Shown one piece after another: positions 33,801 through 44,290 of a DNA stretch of 64,000 nt (position 1 is its first letter; each line of letters opens with the position of its first letter). The translations under genes and the position numbers were made by a program. Origin of the DNA: Gemmiger sp. An50. GTDB lineage: Bacteria > Bacillota > Clostridia > Oscillospirales > Ruminococcaceae. The notes under the pieces were generated by a model that saw only the letters and a program-made list of their open reading frames with translations, ran no database searches and had not been told where the DNA came from. The stretch covers positions 1 to 64,000 of the forward strand of contig NZ_NFID01000003.1 in the NCBI RefSeq assembly GCF_002161595.1, read 5' to 3'.

Positions 33801-34034
33801 ATTCAGAATTACGCGGGCGGCGTGGAGCTGGACGTACTGTTTGTGGACGAGGGTTTCGGTACCCTGGATGCCGAGAGCCTGGAGCAGGCGGTCACCACCC
33901 TGCACAGCCTTGTGCAGGGCCAGCGGATGGTGGGCATCATCAGCCATGTGCCGGAGCTGAAAAGCCGTATCGAGAACCAGCTGGTGGTCACCAAGACTCC
34001 CGGCGGCAGCACCGTGGCCTTGCGTAAACTGTAA
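30843..34034 (+). CDS. sbcC: Exonuclease SbcC (Rad50-type ATPase subunit)
   Basis: 1063 aa SMC-like protein. Walker A GDTGAGKTT (about 35-43) is followed by two long Gln/Ala/Glu-rich coiled coils separated by the zinc hook CPVC (about 536). The C-terminal ATPase lobe has signature LSGGETFQAALALALG (about 965) and Walker B VLFVDEGFGTLD (about 997). The start at 30843 gives MRPLTLTLTAFGAYAG, the classical N-terminus, and overlaps the sbcD stop. The coiled coils are unusually rich in Ala/Gln, reflecting the GC-rich genome. Confidence 0.96.
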   Translation: MRPLTLTLTAFGAYAGSQTVDFEAAGAGGLFLITGDTGAGKTTLFDGVCYALFGKLTGRVRSEKMIRSDYADDTLETSAQLVFLHRGERWRITRRPAQTRRKKRGEGTTEVPATALLERLEGENPVPVAEGKESVDAAVEGLLGIQVDQFRQIAMIAQNQFAELLNKSGRDRSAILRQVFATERCQQLQQRLKELASASRADTEKQVDSLRQYLAGLRLPEGEEAEALPSARELAELLADSGCVWRSGRVLELAEELCQADRENLAALEEKIGALDESIKQSAALVQSAREAGQRAEQLARLEQQLAQQQSEAPRRAEDLARLGRWEAAARLAPVWESSEKARRAAEQAARLHAEADARLEGLNAQAPRWEQAREQLAQDQQTAAQLAVALERQTEALKQYDKLDAAKAEQQACIRELDRLKNAEQAARKLEEQQTAALERTQALADGLAAALTAAQAVEQELTRWSEAKENMAEVRSRMRELVKLQKSEQAARGALEQASDGLDKAQQAYMSADQLFRRDQAGLLAKDLTPGQPCPVCGSVHHPSPARGVTGAPDKEELDALAAAMEAARTDYNNALQASSTLTAQAGSAREQYIRQARQVLAGLEQELPPEEDAKTLSRLLLDWDERLDQLLKQAEAAKVQRQAQVEAASAAVNQLADDRKQLEQTRQNRSDLQAQAAQAAARQDAARRQAEELQAALPQATRAEAEQTLADMQARQSQLDRSIGQTRTALEEYQKALAAALTLQTERRNNDQTAAGEARQAAREWDKALTASGMSEEDFRQALHTEEEIKALRQRLEQEQKACEETQTLYKQLRAQQQNAPAPACQPQELEQAMEEQEQRRKALNGERIRLAGRLEANRQTMADVRTAAGKLEQAQKRQQLIERLDATAGGKLSGGLGKQQFEQYVLAAYFADAVEAANQRLFAMTGGRYQLECHQMTAAETKDTLDLDVLDNYTGKVRSVGSLSGGETFQAALALALGLSDVIQNYAGGVELDVLFVDEGFGTLDAESLEQAVTTLHSLVQGQRMVGIISHVPELKSRIENQLVVTKTPGGSTVALRKL

Positions 34035-34041
34035 ATCAAAA

Positions 34042-34075
34042 AGCACCCTCAGCCAACCGGCTGGGGGTGCTTTGC
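34042..34075. terminator. Convergent terminator between sbcC and pfp
   Basis: AGCACCCTCAGCC/GGCTGGGGGTGCT stem (34042-34071, one G-T pair). TTTGCTTT follows on plus, and AAAAA precedes it for the minus strand. Confidence 0.8.
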
Positions 34076-34093
34076 TTTGCGGAATAAAAACGC

Positions 34094-35317
34094 TTACAGG
34101 CGGGTATGCAGGGGTACGCCGTTTACATAGATGGGGATCTGCTCACCCTGGATCAGGGGCCGGGCGTAGGCCTCGAAGGAGGCGGTCACCTGCATGCCGT
34201 CCGGAGTGATCCACCCGGCGGGGATGGCCTTTTCCTTGTTGGCAACGGCCTGCACGTCCACGGTCTCGCAGTCCGCCACATAGGGGGCATCCTGACGGCG
34301 GACCAGCGCGCTCATGCGGCCGGTCTGGCCGTGGATCGCCGCCTGTACTGCCACGCCGCCCACCTGGTAGGCCTCGTTCACGTCGATGCGGCTGGTCAGG
34401 TGGCTGGCGCACCGCTGCAGAGTGGACAGCTCGATGGCGCGGGTCTTGCAGCCCAGATGGTGACGGATCAGGCCTTCCAGATACCGGCTGGTGCCGGACA
34501 GGGTGACCTTGTGGCCGAAGGCGTCCACCGCGCCGTCGCCGCCCGCCAGATCGCACAGGAAGGTGCCGTCCTTGCGGCGCACGCCCTCGCTGGCCGCGAT
34601 GACGATGTTGTTCTTTTCCTTGCGCAGGGCCTCTACCCGGCTCAGGAACAGCTCCTCACTGAAGGGAACCTCCGGCAGCAGGATCAGGTCCGGGCCGTCG
34701 CAGTCGTCGCCCTTGGCCAGGCTCGCGGAGGCGGCCAGCCAGCCTGCATGGCGGCCCATGATCTCGGTCACGGTCACGCTCTTCAGATCGTACACGTTGG
34801 AGTCCCGGATGATCTCCTTCATCACGGTGGCGATGTACTTGGCCGCGCTGCCGAAGCCGGGAGTGTGGTCGGTAAGCATCAGGTCGTTGTCGATGGTCTT
34901 GGGCACGCCCACAAACCGGATGTGGCTGCCGATGCGACTGCCGTAGGCCGCCAGCTTGGCAATGGTGTCCATGCTGTCGTTGCCGCCGATGTAAAGCACC
35001 GCGTCGATCTGATAACGCTCAAACAGGCCGAACAGGGTCTTGTATACGCCCTCGTCCTGCTCGGGGGTGGGCAGCTTGTACCGGCAGCTGCCCAGGTAGG
35101 AGGAGGGGGTGCGCTTGAGCAGCTCGATGTTCAGCGCCTTGCCCAGCAGCTGGTCCAGATCCAGCAGCTTCTCGTTCAAAAGACCCTCAATGCCGTAATG
35201 CATGCCGTAGATGCGCCCGGCGCCGCAGGCGCGGGCAGTCTCGTACACGCCCGCCAGACTGGAATTGATCACCGCAGTGGGGCCGCCGCTCTGCCCCACC
35301 AGAAAATTCATACCCAT
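34094..35317 (-). CDS. pfp: 6-phosphofructokinase, pyrophosphate-dependent type
   Basis: 407 aa phosphofructokinase-fold protein. The N-terminal glycine loop (GQSGGPTAVINSSL), the active-site GGNDSMDT (about 109), the VPKTIDNDL motif with Lys-Thr-Ile-Asp, and MGRHAGWLAA are seen. An Asn/Asp at the second position of GG[N/D]DS rather than GGDGS fits the PPi-using group. It would phosphorylate fructose 6-phosphate with PPi, reversibly, in glycolysis. ATG at 35317 chosen for AAGGAAG upstream; ATG two codons later is possible. Confidence 0.9.
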   Translation of the reverse strand: MGMNFLVGQSGGPTAVINSSLAGVYETARACGAGRIYGMHYGIEGLLNEKLLDLDQLLGKALNIELLKRTPSSYLGSCRYKLPTPEQDEGVYKTLFGLFERYQIDAVLYIGGNDSMDTIAKLAAYGSRIGSHIRFVGVPKTIDNDLMLTDHTPGFGSAAKYIATVMKEIIRDSNVYDLKSVTVTEIMGRHAGWLAASASLAKGDDCDGPDLILLPEVPFSEELFLSRVEALRKEKNNIVIAASEGVRRKDGTFLCDLAGGDGAVDAFGHKVTLSGTSRYLEGLIRHHLGCKTRAIELSTLQRCASHLTSRIDVNEAYQVGGVAVQAAIHGQTGRMSALVRRQDAPYVADCETVDVQAVANKEKAIPAGWITPDGMQVTASFEAYARPLIQGEQIPIYVNGVPLHTRL

Positions 35318-35382
35318 CAAAAATACACTTCCTTCTTCAAAAAGCGGGTCAGCCGTCGACCCCTTGTGACACAACGCCTTTT

Positions 35383-35411
35383 ATTGTATCTTATTTATAA
35401 AGGGGCTGCAA
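35383..35411 (-). promoter_or_regulatory. pfp promoter
   Basis: -35 TTGCAG (35411-35406), 17-bp spacer, -10 TACAAT (35388-35383). Leader of about 60 nt. Confidence 0.7.
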
Positions 35412-35506
35412 TAATCCCCGCTGCAATTTCGTATAAGGGTCAGAGAGGTGACATTCTTCACGGCGAAATCTTGGTGGTTTTGCCAAAAAACAAGGAGGGA
35501 AACCAG

Positions 35507-36469
35507 ATGAAGCACAGGAAGCATTGGCTCGCCGCGGCGCTTGCCGCCGCCCTTTTCGCAGGCCTTCTCACCGGGTGCGGCGGGTCCAGCACGGCGGCCG
35601 CCAGCACCGCGGCGGTGCAGGAGAGCATGCCGGACATGGGGGAGGCCGGAGCTGTGGCCGACGCCGCCAACGGAACAGGCGGTGGGCAGACCAGCCTGGA
35701 TTCCGGCGCCCTTGCCCCGCAGGACAGCCGCAAGATCATCTACAACGCAACCCTCTGGCTGGAGACCAAGCAGTATGACCAGGCCAGCGCCGACCTTTTG
35801 GAGGCGGCCAGCCAGGCGGGTGCCTACGTGCAGAACAGCGAAAGCAGCGGAAGCGCCGAACGGGGCGACCGCAGCATTTATTACACCCTGCGGGTGCCCG
35901 CGGACCATTACAGCGAATTTCTGAACGCGGCGGCCCAGGCCGCCAACCTGATTCGGCGCAGCGAGTCCAGCCAGGACGTGACCGCCGAATATGTGGATCT
36001 GGAAGCCCGCCTGGCCAGCCTGGAGCAGCAGCGCCAGCGGCTGGATGAGCTGGCGGCAAAGGCCGAGAGCCTGGAGGACCTGCTGGCCATTGAGCAGCAG
36101 CGCAGCGAGGTGCAGTATCAGATCGAGAGCTACACCGGCCAGATGAACGTCTTACAGGACCAGATCAGCTACAGCACGGTGGAGGTCTACCTGGACGAGG
36201 TGACCGAGCTGACGCCCCAGAGCCCCAGCTTTATCAGCCGGGTGGGCTCTGCCTTCCGGGGCAGCTGGAACGGCTTTGTAAGCGTGGTGCAGGAGCTGGT
36301 GATCGGCCTGATCTACCTGCTGCCCTTCCTGGTGGTGGCGGCGGTGGTGATCGCCGTGGTGGTACTGCTGGCCCGCCGCGCGGCCAAAAAGCGCCCCCAG
36401 CCCGTGCCGCAAAAGCGCCCGGATGGGGAAAACGGCAATCAGCCGCCCAAATACACGCAGATGAAGTGA
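35507..36469 (+). CDS. DUF4349 lipoprotein
   Basis: 320 aa. The signal peptide has lipobox LTGC (lipidated Cys24). A low-complexity stretch leads to the DUF4349 core: RKIIYNATLWLETKQYDQA, a SIYYTLRVPADHYSEFL strand, then a coiled coil at about 165-225 (ARLASLEQQRQRLDEL, QIESYTGQMNVLQDQI). A transmembrane helix at about 265-290 and a basic tail complete it. The family is widespread in Gram-positive bacteria and of unknown function. AAGGAGG sits 8 nt before the ATG at 35507. It is divergent from pfp; I found no clear promoter. Confidence 0.88.
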   Translation: MKHRKHWLAAALAAALFAGLLTGCGGSSTAAASTAAVQESMPDMGEAGAVADAANGTGGGQTSLDSGALAPQDSRKIIYNATLWLETKQYDQASADLLEAASQAGAYVQNSESSGSAERGDRSIYYTLRVPADHYSEFLNAAAQAANLIRRSESSQDVTAEYVDLEARLASLEQQRQRLDELAAKAESLEDLLAIEQQRSEVQYQIESYTGQMNVLQDQISYSTVEVYLDEVTELTPQSPSFISRVGSAFRGSWNGFVSVVQELVIGLIYLLPFLVVAAVVIAVVVLLARRAAKKRPQPVPQKRPDGENGNQPPKYTQMK

Positions 36470-36485
36470 TTTGATCTATAATACT

Positions 36486-36528
36486 GCCCCGGCGAAACCG
36501 CAGCCTGCGGCCCGCCGGGGCCTTTTTT
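36486..36528 (+). terminator. Terminator of the DUF4349 gene
   Basis: GCCCCGGCG/CGCCGGGGC stem followed by CTTTTTT. Confidence 0.85.
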
Positions 36529-36570
36529 GCGCCCATGCCAACTTTTGGGGCGGCAATTTCCGTCTCTGTG

Positions 36571-36579
36571 TGCTATAAT
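36571..36579 (+). promoter_or_regulatory. Extended -10 promoter
   Basis: TGCTATAAT, an extended -10 with consensus hexamer; the -35 region is weak. It precedes the PTPS-related gene by about 40 nt. Confidence 0.6.
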
Positions 36580-36581
36580 AA

Positions 36582-38309
<1,728 letters not shown>

Positions 38310-38318
38310 ACAGAATAA

Positions 38319-38378
38319 CAAGAGCGCGGGCTCTTCCGTTCCACTTTGCTGGGAACGAAGAGCCCGCGCTCTTGTTTT
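38319..38378. terminator. Long bidirectional terminator
   Basis: A 23-bp stem with one bulge, starting CAAGAGCGCGGGCTCTT on the left and ending AAGAGCCCGCGCTCTTG on the right, followed by TTTTG. It separates the converging PTPS-related and aldo/keto reductase genes. Confidence 0.85.
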
Positions 38379-38384
38379 GTATTT

Positions 38385-39521
38385 TTAGGCCTTGGGCGCG
38401 TCGAACTGGGCGCTCACCTGGGCCAGCAGCTGACGGATGGGCAGATGCTGGGGGCAGGAGGACTCGCATTTTCCGCAGCCGATGCAGTCCTTTGCCTTGC
38501 CGTGACCGCCGCGGGTACAAATGTTGTAATAAGTGGCGGCGCCGGGGTCCTGGAACAGGTTCCGGCTGTTGGCACAGGCGAACAGCTCGGGAATGGAAAT
38601 GGCCTTGGGGCAGCCGTCCACGCAGTAGCGGCAGCCGGTGCAGCCGATGCTCTTCAGCCCGGCCAGCGCCCGGCGGGCTTTGGCCACCGCCTGCCATTCC
38701 AGCGGCGACAGGGCACGGAAGTTTCGGAACAGGCCCAGGTTCTCCTCCATCTGGGCCGGGTCGCTCATGCCGCTGAGCACCATGCACACGCCTGCAAAGC
38801 TGGCGGCAAAGCGCAGGGCGTAGCCTGCCGGGCTGCCTTCCATTCCGGCAAAGGCCTCGGCGGCCTGGGGCGGCAGGTTGGCCAGCGCGCCGCCCCGCAC
38901 CGGTTCCATCACGATCACCGGCTTTTGGAAGCGGCGGCAGATCTCATACAGCGCCCGGCTCTCCACGCTGGGGCTGTCGTAGTCCGCGTAGTTAAACTGG
39001 ATCTGCACCACCTCGATGTCCGGCTGCTCGGTGAGGATTTTTTCCAACAGAGCGGGCTTGTCGTGGAAGGAGATGCCGATGTGCCGGATGCGGCCCTCCG
39101 CTTTCAGCTGCCGGGCCACGGCGAAGGCGTTGCAGGCGCAGTATTTGGGATAATACTCCGCGTTCATGGCGTGCATCAGGTAAAAGTCGAAGTAGTCCAC
39201 CCCGCAGGCCTCCAGCTGGGAGAAGAACAGGGGCCGAATTTCCTCCTCGCTTTTGAAAAAGCCGTTGGAGAGCTTGTCCGCCAGCAGGTAACGCTCGCGG
39301 GGGTAGCGGTTGGTCAGGCAGTGGCGCAGAGCGGTCTCGCTTTTGCCGTTCAGGTAACCGTGAGCGGTGTCGAAGTAGCAAAAGCCCGCGGCCAGAAAAT
39401 CGTCCACCATGCGGCAGGTCTTTTCGTAATCCACTTGGCTGGCCGGGTCGGCGGCAGGGCCGGTGAGGGGCAGGCGCATGCAGCCAAACCCCAGCTTTTT
39501 GGTTCCAAACAGTTCTTCCAT
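38385..39521 (-). CDS. Aldo/keto reductase with C-terminal 2[4Fe-4S] ferredoxin domain
   Basis: 378 aa. The N-terminal TIM barrel has the AKR pattern: LGFGCMRLPL, FDTAHGYLNGKSE with the catalytic Asp and Tyr, the Lys in LADKLS, and the His in LMHAMN. The C-terminal part (about 290-360) has two cysteine clusters, CTGCRYCVDGCP and CIGCGKCESSCP, each fitting a [4Fe-4S] site. Such fusions are common in anaerobic clostridia; the substrate is unknown. It is transcribed from its own promoter between typA and itself. Confidence 0.9.
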   Translation of the reverse strand: MEELFGTKKLGFGCMRLPLTGPAADPASQVDYEKTCRMVDDFLAAGFCYFDTAHGYLNGKSETALRHCLTNRYPRERYLLADKLSNGFFKSEEEIRPLFFSQLEACGVDYFDFYLMHAMNAEYYPKYCACNAFAVARQLKAEGRIRHIGISFHDKPALLEKILTEQPDIEVVQIQFNYADYDSPSVESRALYEICRRFQKPVIVMEPVRGGALANLPPQAAEAFAGMEGSPAGYALRFAASFAGVCMVLSGMSDPAQMEENLGLFRNFRALSPLEWQAVAKARRALAGLKSIGCTGCRYCVDGCPKAISIPELFACANSRNLFQDPGAATYYNICTRGGHGKAKDCIGCGKCESSCPQHLPIRQLLAQVSAQFDAPKA

Positions 39522-39556
39522 GGCAAAGAGCCTCCATTGCGGTGAATTCTGTTTTC

Positions 39557-39585
39557 ATCATAAGGCGGGGTGAGGGCCTTGTCAA
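39557..39585 (-). promoter_or_regulatory. Promoter of the aldo/keto reductase gene
   Basis: Consensus -35 TTGACA (39585-39580), 17-bp spacer, -10 TATGAT (39562-39557). Confidence 0.8.
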
Positions 39586-39586
39586 C

Positions 39587-39618
39587 AAAAAAGCCCCCGT
39601 GCCGGGCGGCACAGGGGC
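39587..39618 (-). terminator. typA terminator
   Basis: On minus, GCCCCTGTGCC/GGCACGGGGGC followed by TTTTTT. It lies directly before the promoter of the next gene. Confidence 0.85.
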
Positions 39619-39648
39619 GGATGCTCAGTTCAGAGAAGGGGGAGCGGA

Positions 39649-41475
39649 TTAGCCGTTCTTCTTGCCCTTCAGCTGCTTCATGCGCATGTCGTGGTTCAGG
39701 ATGCGCTTGCGGATACGCAGGTTCTCGGGGGTGACCTCCAGCAGCTCGTCGGGAGCCAGGAACTCCAGGCAGGCCTCCAGGCTGAACTTGGAAACGGGAA
39801 CCAGGCGCAGGGCGTCGTCAGAGCCGGAAGCACGGGTGTTGGTCAGGTGCTTGGTCTTGCAGACGTTCACGCTGATGTCCTCGCCGGTGGGGGTGTAGCC
39901 GATGACCATGCCCTCGTAGACCTTTTCGCCCGGGGTCACGATCAGGGTGCCGCGCTGCTGGGCGTTGAACAGACCGTAGGTCACGGCGTCGCCGGTCTCG
40001 AAGCTTACCAGGCTGCCGGTGCTGCGGCAGGTGATGTCGCCGCACCAGGCGTCGTAGCCGTCAAAAATGGTGTTCAGGATGCCCTCACCGTGGGTATCGG
40101 TGAGGAACTGGCTGCGGTAGCCGAACAGGCCGCGGCTGGGCATGCGGAACTCCAGACGCACGCGGGTGCCGATGGGCTCCATCTGCTGCAGGATGGCCTT
40201 GCGGGAGCCCAGAGCGGTCATGACCGCGCCCTGGTACTCGGTGGGGGTGTCGATGACAACGCGCTCGAAGGGCTCCATCAGCTGGCCGTCCTCCTCGTGG
40301 GTCAGAACCTTCGGGGGGCTGACCTGCAGCTCGTAGCCTTCACGGCGCATGGTCTCGATCAGGATGGACAGGTGCATCTCGCCACGGCCCATCACGCGGA
40401 AGGAATCGCTGGTGGCGGAGTCCTCAACCTTCAGGGCCACGTCCTTCAGCAGCTCGCGCTGCAGGCGGTCGCGGATCTGGCGGCTGGTGACGAACTTGCC
40501 CTCGCGGCCGGCGAAGGGGCTGTCGTTAACGGCGAAGGTCATCTCCACGGTGGGATCGTTGATCTTCACGAAGGGCAGGGGCTCCACGTTGGCGGGGTCG
40601 CACAGGGTGTTGCCGATGGTCACATCGGTGATGCCGGAGAAGGCGACGATATCGCCGGCAGAGGCTTCCTCGGCGGGCTCACGGCCGTTGGCCTTGAACT
40701 CGTACAGCTTGGTGATGCGGCCCTTGATGGAAACGCTGGGGTCGTGCCAGTCGCAGACCTGCACATCCTGGCCAACCTTCATGCGGCCGTTCTGGATGCG
40801 GCCGATGCCGATGCGGCCCACGAACTCGTTGTAGTCCACGCTGGAGCACAGCATCTGGAAGGGAGCGTCCGGGTCGCCCTCGGGACCCTTCACGTACTCC
40901 AGGATGGTGTCGAACAGGGGCTTCAGGTCGGTGCCGGGCACGTCCGGGCTGTAGCTGGCGGTACCAGCGCGGCCGGAGCAGAAGACCATGGGGCTGTCCA
41001 GCTGCTCGTCGGTGGCGCCCAGGTCCATGAGCAGCAGCAGCACTTCGTCGATGACTTCCTTGATGCGGGCGTCGGGACGGTCGATCTTATTTACGGCGAT
41101 GACCAGGTTCAGGTTCTGCTGCAGGGCCTTCTGCAGCACGAAACGGGTCTGGGGCATGCAGCCCTCGGCGGCGTCCACCAGCAGCAGCACGCCGTTGACC
41201 ATCTTCAGAACACGCTCCACCTCGCCGCCGAAGTCGGCGTGGCCCGGGGTGTCCACGATGTTGATCTTCACACCGTTGTAGGTGGTAGAGCAGTTTTTGG
41301 CCAGGATGGTGATGCCGCGCTCCCGCTCGATGTCGCCGGAGTCCATCACGCGCTCGGCCACCTGCTGATTTTCACGAAACGCGCCGCTCTGCTTCAGCAT
41401 CTGGTCCACCAGGGTGGTCTTACCATGGTCAACGTGGGCGATGATGGCAATGTTGCGCAAATCTTTACGTTCCAT
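39649..41475 (-). CDS. typA: Translational GTPase TypA/BipA
   Basis: 608 aa, full length. G domain motifs: AHVDHGKTTLVDQ (G1), the RERGITILAKN switch I threonine, DTPGHADFGGE (G3) and NKID (G4). The C-terminal half has the EF-G-like domains III and V and the TypA-specific domain with GLFNAQQRGTLIVTPGEKVYEGM. It binds ribosomes and helps 50S assembly and stress adaptation. It has its own promoter and terminator. Confidence 0.97.
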   Translation of the reverse strand: MERKDLRNIAIIAHVDHGKTTLVDQMLKQSGAFRENQQVAERVMDSGDIERERGITILAKNCSTTYNGVKINIVDTPGHADFGGEVERVLKMVNGVLLLVDAAEGCMPQTRFVLQKALQQNLNLVIAVNKIDRPDARIKEVIDEVLLLLMDLGATDEQLDSPMVFCSGRAGTASYSPDVPGTDLKPLFDTILEYVKGPEGDPDAPFQMLCSSVDYNEFVGRIGIGRIQNGRMKVGQDVQVCDWHDPSVSIKGRITKLYEFKANGREPAEEASAGDIVAFSGITDVTIGNTLCDPANVEPLPFVKINDPTVEMTFAVNDSPFAGREGKFVTSRQIRDRLQRELLKDVALKVEDSATSDSFRVMGRGEMHLSILIETMRREGYELQVSPPKVLTHEEDGQLMEPFERVVIDTPTEYQGAVMTALGSRKAILQQMEPIGTRVRLEFRMPSRGLFGYRSQFLTDTHGEGILNTIFDGYDAWCGDITCRSTGSLVSFETGDAVTYGLFNAQQRGTLIVTPGEKVYEGMVIGYTPTGEDISVNVCKTKHLTNTRASGSDDALRLVPVSKFSLEACLEFLAPDELLEVTPENLRIRKRILNHDMRMKQLKGKKNG

Positions 41476-41549
41476 ACTGTTATCCTTTCTGATATTGGAT
41501 CGCGATTGGATCGCTCCATATATAATTACATCTATTCGTAACCTTACCT

Positions 41550-41578
41550 ATACTAAAGCAGGAAAAAAGGTTTGTCAA
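41550..41578 (-). promoter_or_regulatory. typA promoter
   Basis: Consensus -35 TTGACA (41578-41573), 17-bp spacer, -10 TAGTAT (41555-41550). Confidence 0.75.
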
Positions 41579-41614
41579 GAATATACAAATGATTTTTAAC
41601 AGCATTGGGCGTTG

Positions 41615-44152
41615 TCACAAGGTTTTTTGTCTGCTGTGCGGGGCTTTCTGGGCTGTATGACCAAGGCGGCGCGCCGCCAGCCAGGCCGCCGCGGCCCCCA
41701 GGCTGCAAAGGCTCACCGCTGCGCCAAGGCCCAGTCCGGCGGGGGTGAAGCGCAGGGTGATCTGATGTTCGCCCGGGGTGATGGGCACGGTAAGCAGTGC
41801 ATCCCAGCCGGTGCCGGGTTCCACTTTTTGACCGTCCACCAGTACCTGCCAGCCCGGCTCGGCGGGGATGCTGGTGAAAAGAGTAGTGCAGCCCTCGGGC
41901 ACCTGGATGGTCCCGCGCACAAGACCGGGGGCAAACTGGTCCACCTGAAGGCCCTGCTGCTGCAGCCGGGTGCAGGCCGCGGCAAGAGCCTGGCTGTCTT
42001 CCACGGTAAAGCTCCAGCCGCCCAGCGAAAGAGTATTTGTCTGCGGCCGCAGCTCCACGGTGAGGGCCTGGCCCGCCTGCACCTGCCCCAGGCAGATCGT
42101 GCCGTTCTCCTGCTGCAGCAGGGTCTGGCCTGCCGCTTCGCCGTTCACGAAAACATCGGCCCCGCAGTACTGGTCATACACCGGGAAGCTGGCGTACAGC
42201 ACGCCGGAAACCGGCGCGGTGAGGGAAAAGCACAGAGCGGCATTTTCGCCGGTCACGGTGTAGTGCAGCCCGTCCGCTCCGGCTTCCATGCCCAGAACCA
42301 AAGGCTCGGCTTCGATGGGGTGCAGAATGCCCGCGTCTTGGCCCAGAAGGGTGTTGTAGATTTGGTTCAGATTGTCAAAGGGCCGGTCCAGCGCCAGCCG
42401 CTCGCTGCCAGTGTCTGCCGCCGCAACGACCAGCAGCAGAGCACAGGGGTTCTCCCATACATCGCCCTGCTGCTGCCACTGGCCGGAGGCTGCGCCGCCC
42501 AGCTGCCAGCGCAGCCCCAGCAGGCTGGCGGTACTTTGGGTCAGCCCGTCGGACCAGGCCATCCAGCCGCTGGTGCCGGTGCAGCCCAGCGCCCGCATCA
42601 GTTCATAGGCGGTCTGGGAATAGCTGCTGCTGTAGTGGCTCAGGCCGTTGTAGTCCAGCAGGAAGGGCGTATTCTGCCCGCCCTCGGCCAGCTGCATTCG
42701 GGCGGAGGGGTCTCGGGCGCTGAGCTGCTCCACGGTAGCCTGCCATTGCTCGGTGAGCTGGGGCAGAGTGGAGGGAAACGGCTCGAAGGCCTCCAGCGCA
42801 GCCCAGCCGTTGGCCGTCAGCTCCACCGCCAGGAAAAGGGCAGCAAGCAGGCCCACGGCCCGCCGCCGGGGCATTGCCAGCAGCAGTGCAGCGGCCGCCA
42901 GGCAGCACAGAGTGAGCACCGCCGCCCAGTCGGGAACCAGCCCAAGGCACCAGGCACAGGCCAGCAGCAGGGTGGCAGCCCCGACAGCCGCGAACCGGCG
43001 GGCGACGGGCAGATGTTCTGCAAGGCCTTTGCCGCCCAGCGCCGCCAGCTCCAGCAAAGTGAAGATGAACAAAAAGCTGTAGCGGTAGTTGAACCAGCTG
43101 GGGCTCTGGAAGCCGTGCCAGACAAGGTCCGGCGTGCGCAGCCAGAAGCTGAGCAGCAGACAGGCCAGCAGCCCGCCCGCCGCAAGCTTTGGACGCAGCG
43201 GGCCGGGACGAAGGAAAAACAGCGCTGCCAGCACCAGCGGCAGGGTGCCACAGAAGATAAGGGGCAGGGTGTTGGTGTCCTGCCCGGCGGGATAGGCCCC
43301 CGCGAACAGCTGGCCCAGCAGCTGGGGAAGGGAAAAGTTGGTGGAAAAGCCCCATTCCATGGCCGCCTGGGCCTTGCCCTGGCCGAGCGCTTTCGCAACC
43401 GGCAGCAGCATCCAGCCGTTCAGCCCGCCCGCCAGCAGGCTGGCCAGCGCAAAGCGCACCGACACCCGCAGCTTACGGCCCGCCGCATCGCCTGTGGCCA
43501 GGCCGAAGAGAAAATAGAGCAGAGAGTACAAACAGAGCATCCAGCCGATGTAATAGCAGCAGAAGATGCCCGCCGCCAGACTCACCAGATATAACCAGGG
43601 GGAACGCCCTTCTAAAATGCGCCGGATGCCCCAGGCGATCAGCGGCAGAGCGATCAGGGCATCCATCCACATGATGTTCTGGGAAAAGCCCAGCAGGTAG
43701 CCGCTCAGCGCCCAGGCCCAGCTGAGCGGCACCGAGAGCATGCCACCAGCCCGGCGGCGCAGAAACAGATGCATGGCCAGCCCGGCGCAGCCTGCCTTGG
43801 TCAGAGTGAGCAGGGTCACGGCGGTGGGCATCTGGGAGGTGGGGAACAAGAGCACCAGAAAATTGAAGGGGCTGAACAGGTAATAAGCGGCCCAGCTGAG
43901 GGCCTCGCCGCCCAGGGCTTTGTGCCAGGTGTAGAACGCCCCCCGGCCGAATAATTCCGAAAAGCCGGCCAGAAAGTGGGAATACTGACCATCCATATCG
44001 CCGAAGAACAGACTGTTCGGGCCGAAGGGGGCCACGCCTTGGGCGGCATACAGCCCGGCCAGCAGGGCAACCGGAACCAGCGCGGCGGCCAGCGCGGGCA
44101 AAGGGCCGGAGAACCGGCGGGAGGATTCGGACCGGGAGAAGGGAATGGGCAT
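41615..44152 (-). CDS. YfhO-family membrane protein
   Basis: 845 aa from the ATG at 44152 (AAAGGAG 9 nt upstream). About a dozen N-terminal transmembrane helices carry the family marks FFGDMDGQYSHFLAGF (acidic first loop), GGEALSWAAYYLFSPFNFLV and MWMDALIALPLIAWG. A large extracytoplasmic region of about 330 residues with beta-sandwich character follows, then a final helix and basic tail. YfhO proteins have a GT-C-like core; the B. subtilis and Listeria members are linked to glycosylation of lipoteichoic acid. No promoter found in the A/T-rich leader, which also holds the divergent tRNA promoter. Confidence 0.88.
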   Translation of the reverse strand: MPIPFSRSESSRRFSGPLPALAAALVPVALLAGLYAAQGVAPFGPNSLFFGDMDGQYSHFLAGFSELFGRGAFYTWHKALGGEALSWAAYYLFSPFNFLVLLFPTSQMPTAVTLLTLTKAGCAGLAMHLFLRRRAGGMLSVPLSWAWALSGYLLGFSQNIMWMDALIALPLIAWGIRRILEGRSPWLYLVSLAAGIFCCYYIGWMLCLYSLLYFLFGLATGDAAGRKLRVSVRFALASLLAGGLNGWMLLPVAKALGQGKAQAAMEWGFSTNFSLPQLLGQLFAGAYPAGQDTNTLPLIFCGTLPLVLAALFFLRPGPLRPKLAAGGLLACLLLSFWLRTPDLVWHGFQSPSWFNYRYSFLFIFTLLELAALGGKGLAEHLPVARRFAAVGAATLLLACAWCLGLVPDWAAVLTLCCLAAAALLLAMPRRRAVGLLAALFLAVELTANGWAALEAFEPFPSTLPQLTEQWQATVEQLSARDPSARMQLAEGGQNTPFLLDYNGLSHYSSSYSQTAYELMRALGCTGTSGWMAWSDGLTQSTASLLGLRWQLGGAASGQWQQQGDVWENPCALLLVVAAADTGSERLALDRPFDNLNQIYNTLLGQDAGILHPIEAEPLVLGMEAGADGLHYTVTGENAALCFSLTAPVSGVLYASFPVYDQYCGADVFVNGEAAGQTLLQQENGTICLGQVQAGQALTVELRPQTNTLSLGGWSFTVEDSQALAAACTRLQQQGLQVDQFAPGLVRGTIQVPEGCTTLFTSIPAEPGWQVLVDGQKVEPGTGWDALLTVPITPGEHQITLRFTPAGLGLGAAVSLCSLGAAAAWLAARRLGHTAQKAPHSRQKTL

Positions 44153-44242
44153 GCAAAGGACTCCTTTCCAGAAGGGAAAAATGCGCCGGAAAGCGGCGAA
44201 AAAAGAAAAATAAAAAAAGAAAAACTTTTTTTCAAAAAGTAC

Positions 44243-44271
44243 TTGCAATTTGAAAAAAGATTCGATATAAT
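44243..44271 (+). promoter_or_regulatory. tRNA-Val promoter
   Basis: -35 TTGCAA (44243-44248), 17-bp spacer, consensus -10 TATAAT (44266-44271). Confidence 0.85.
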
Positions 44272-44290
44272 AATCAAGCCGAAAGGACAT

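Noticed and set aside
34106-35506. N-terminal extension of the DUF4349 protein by 467 residues
   Set aside because: The extension is antisense to pfp. A lipoprotein signal with AAGGAGG upstream fixes the start at 35507.
39691-41541. A 616-codon plus-strand frame
   Set aside because: Antisense shadow of typA with His/Gly/Ala/Val/Leu bias and no ribosome-binding site.
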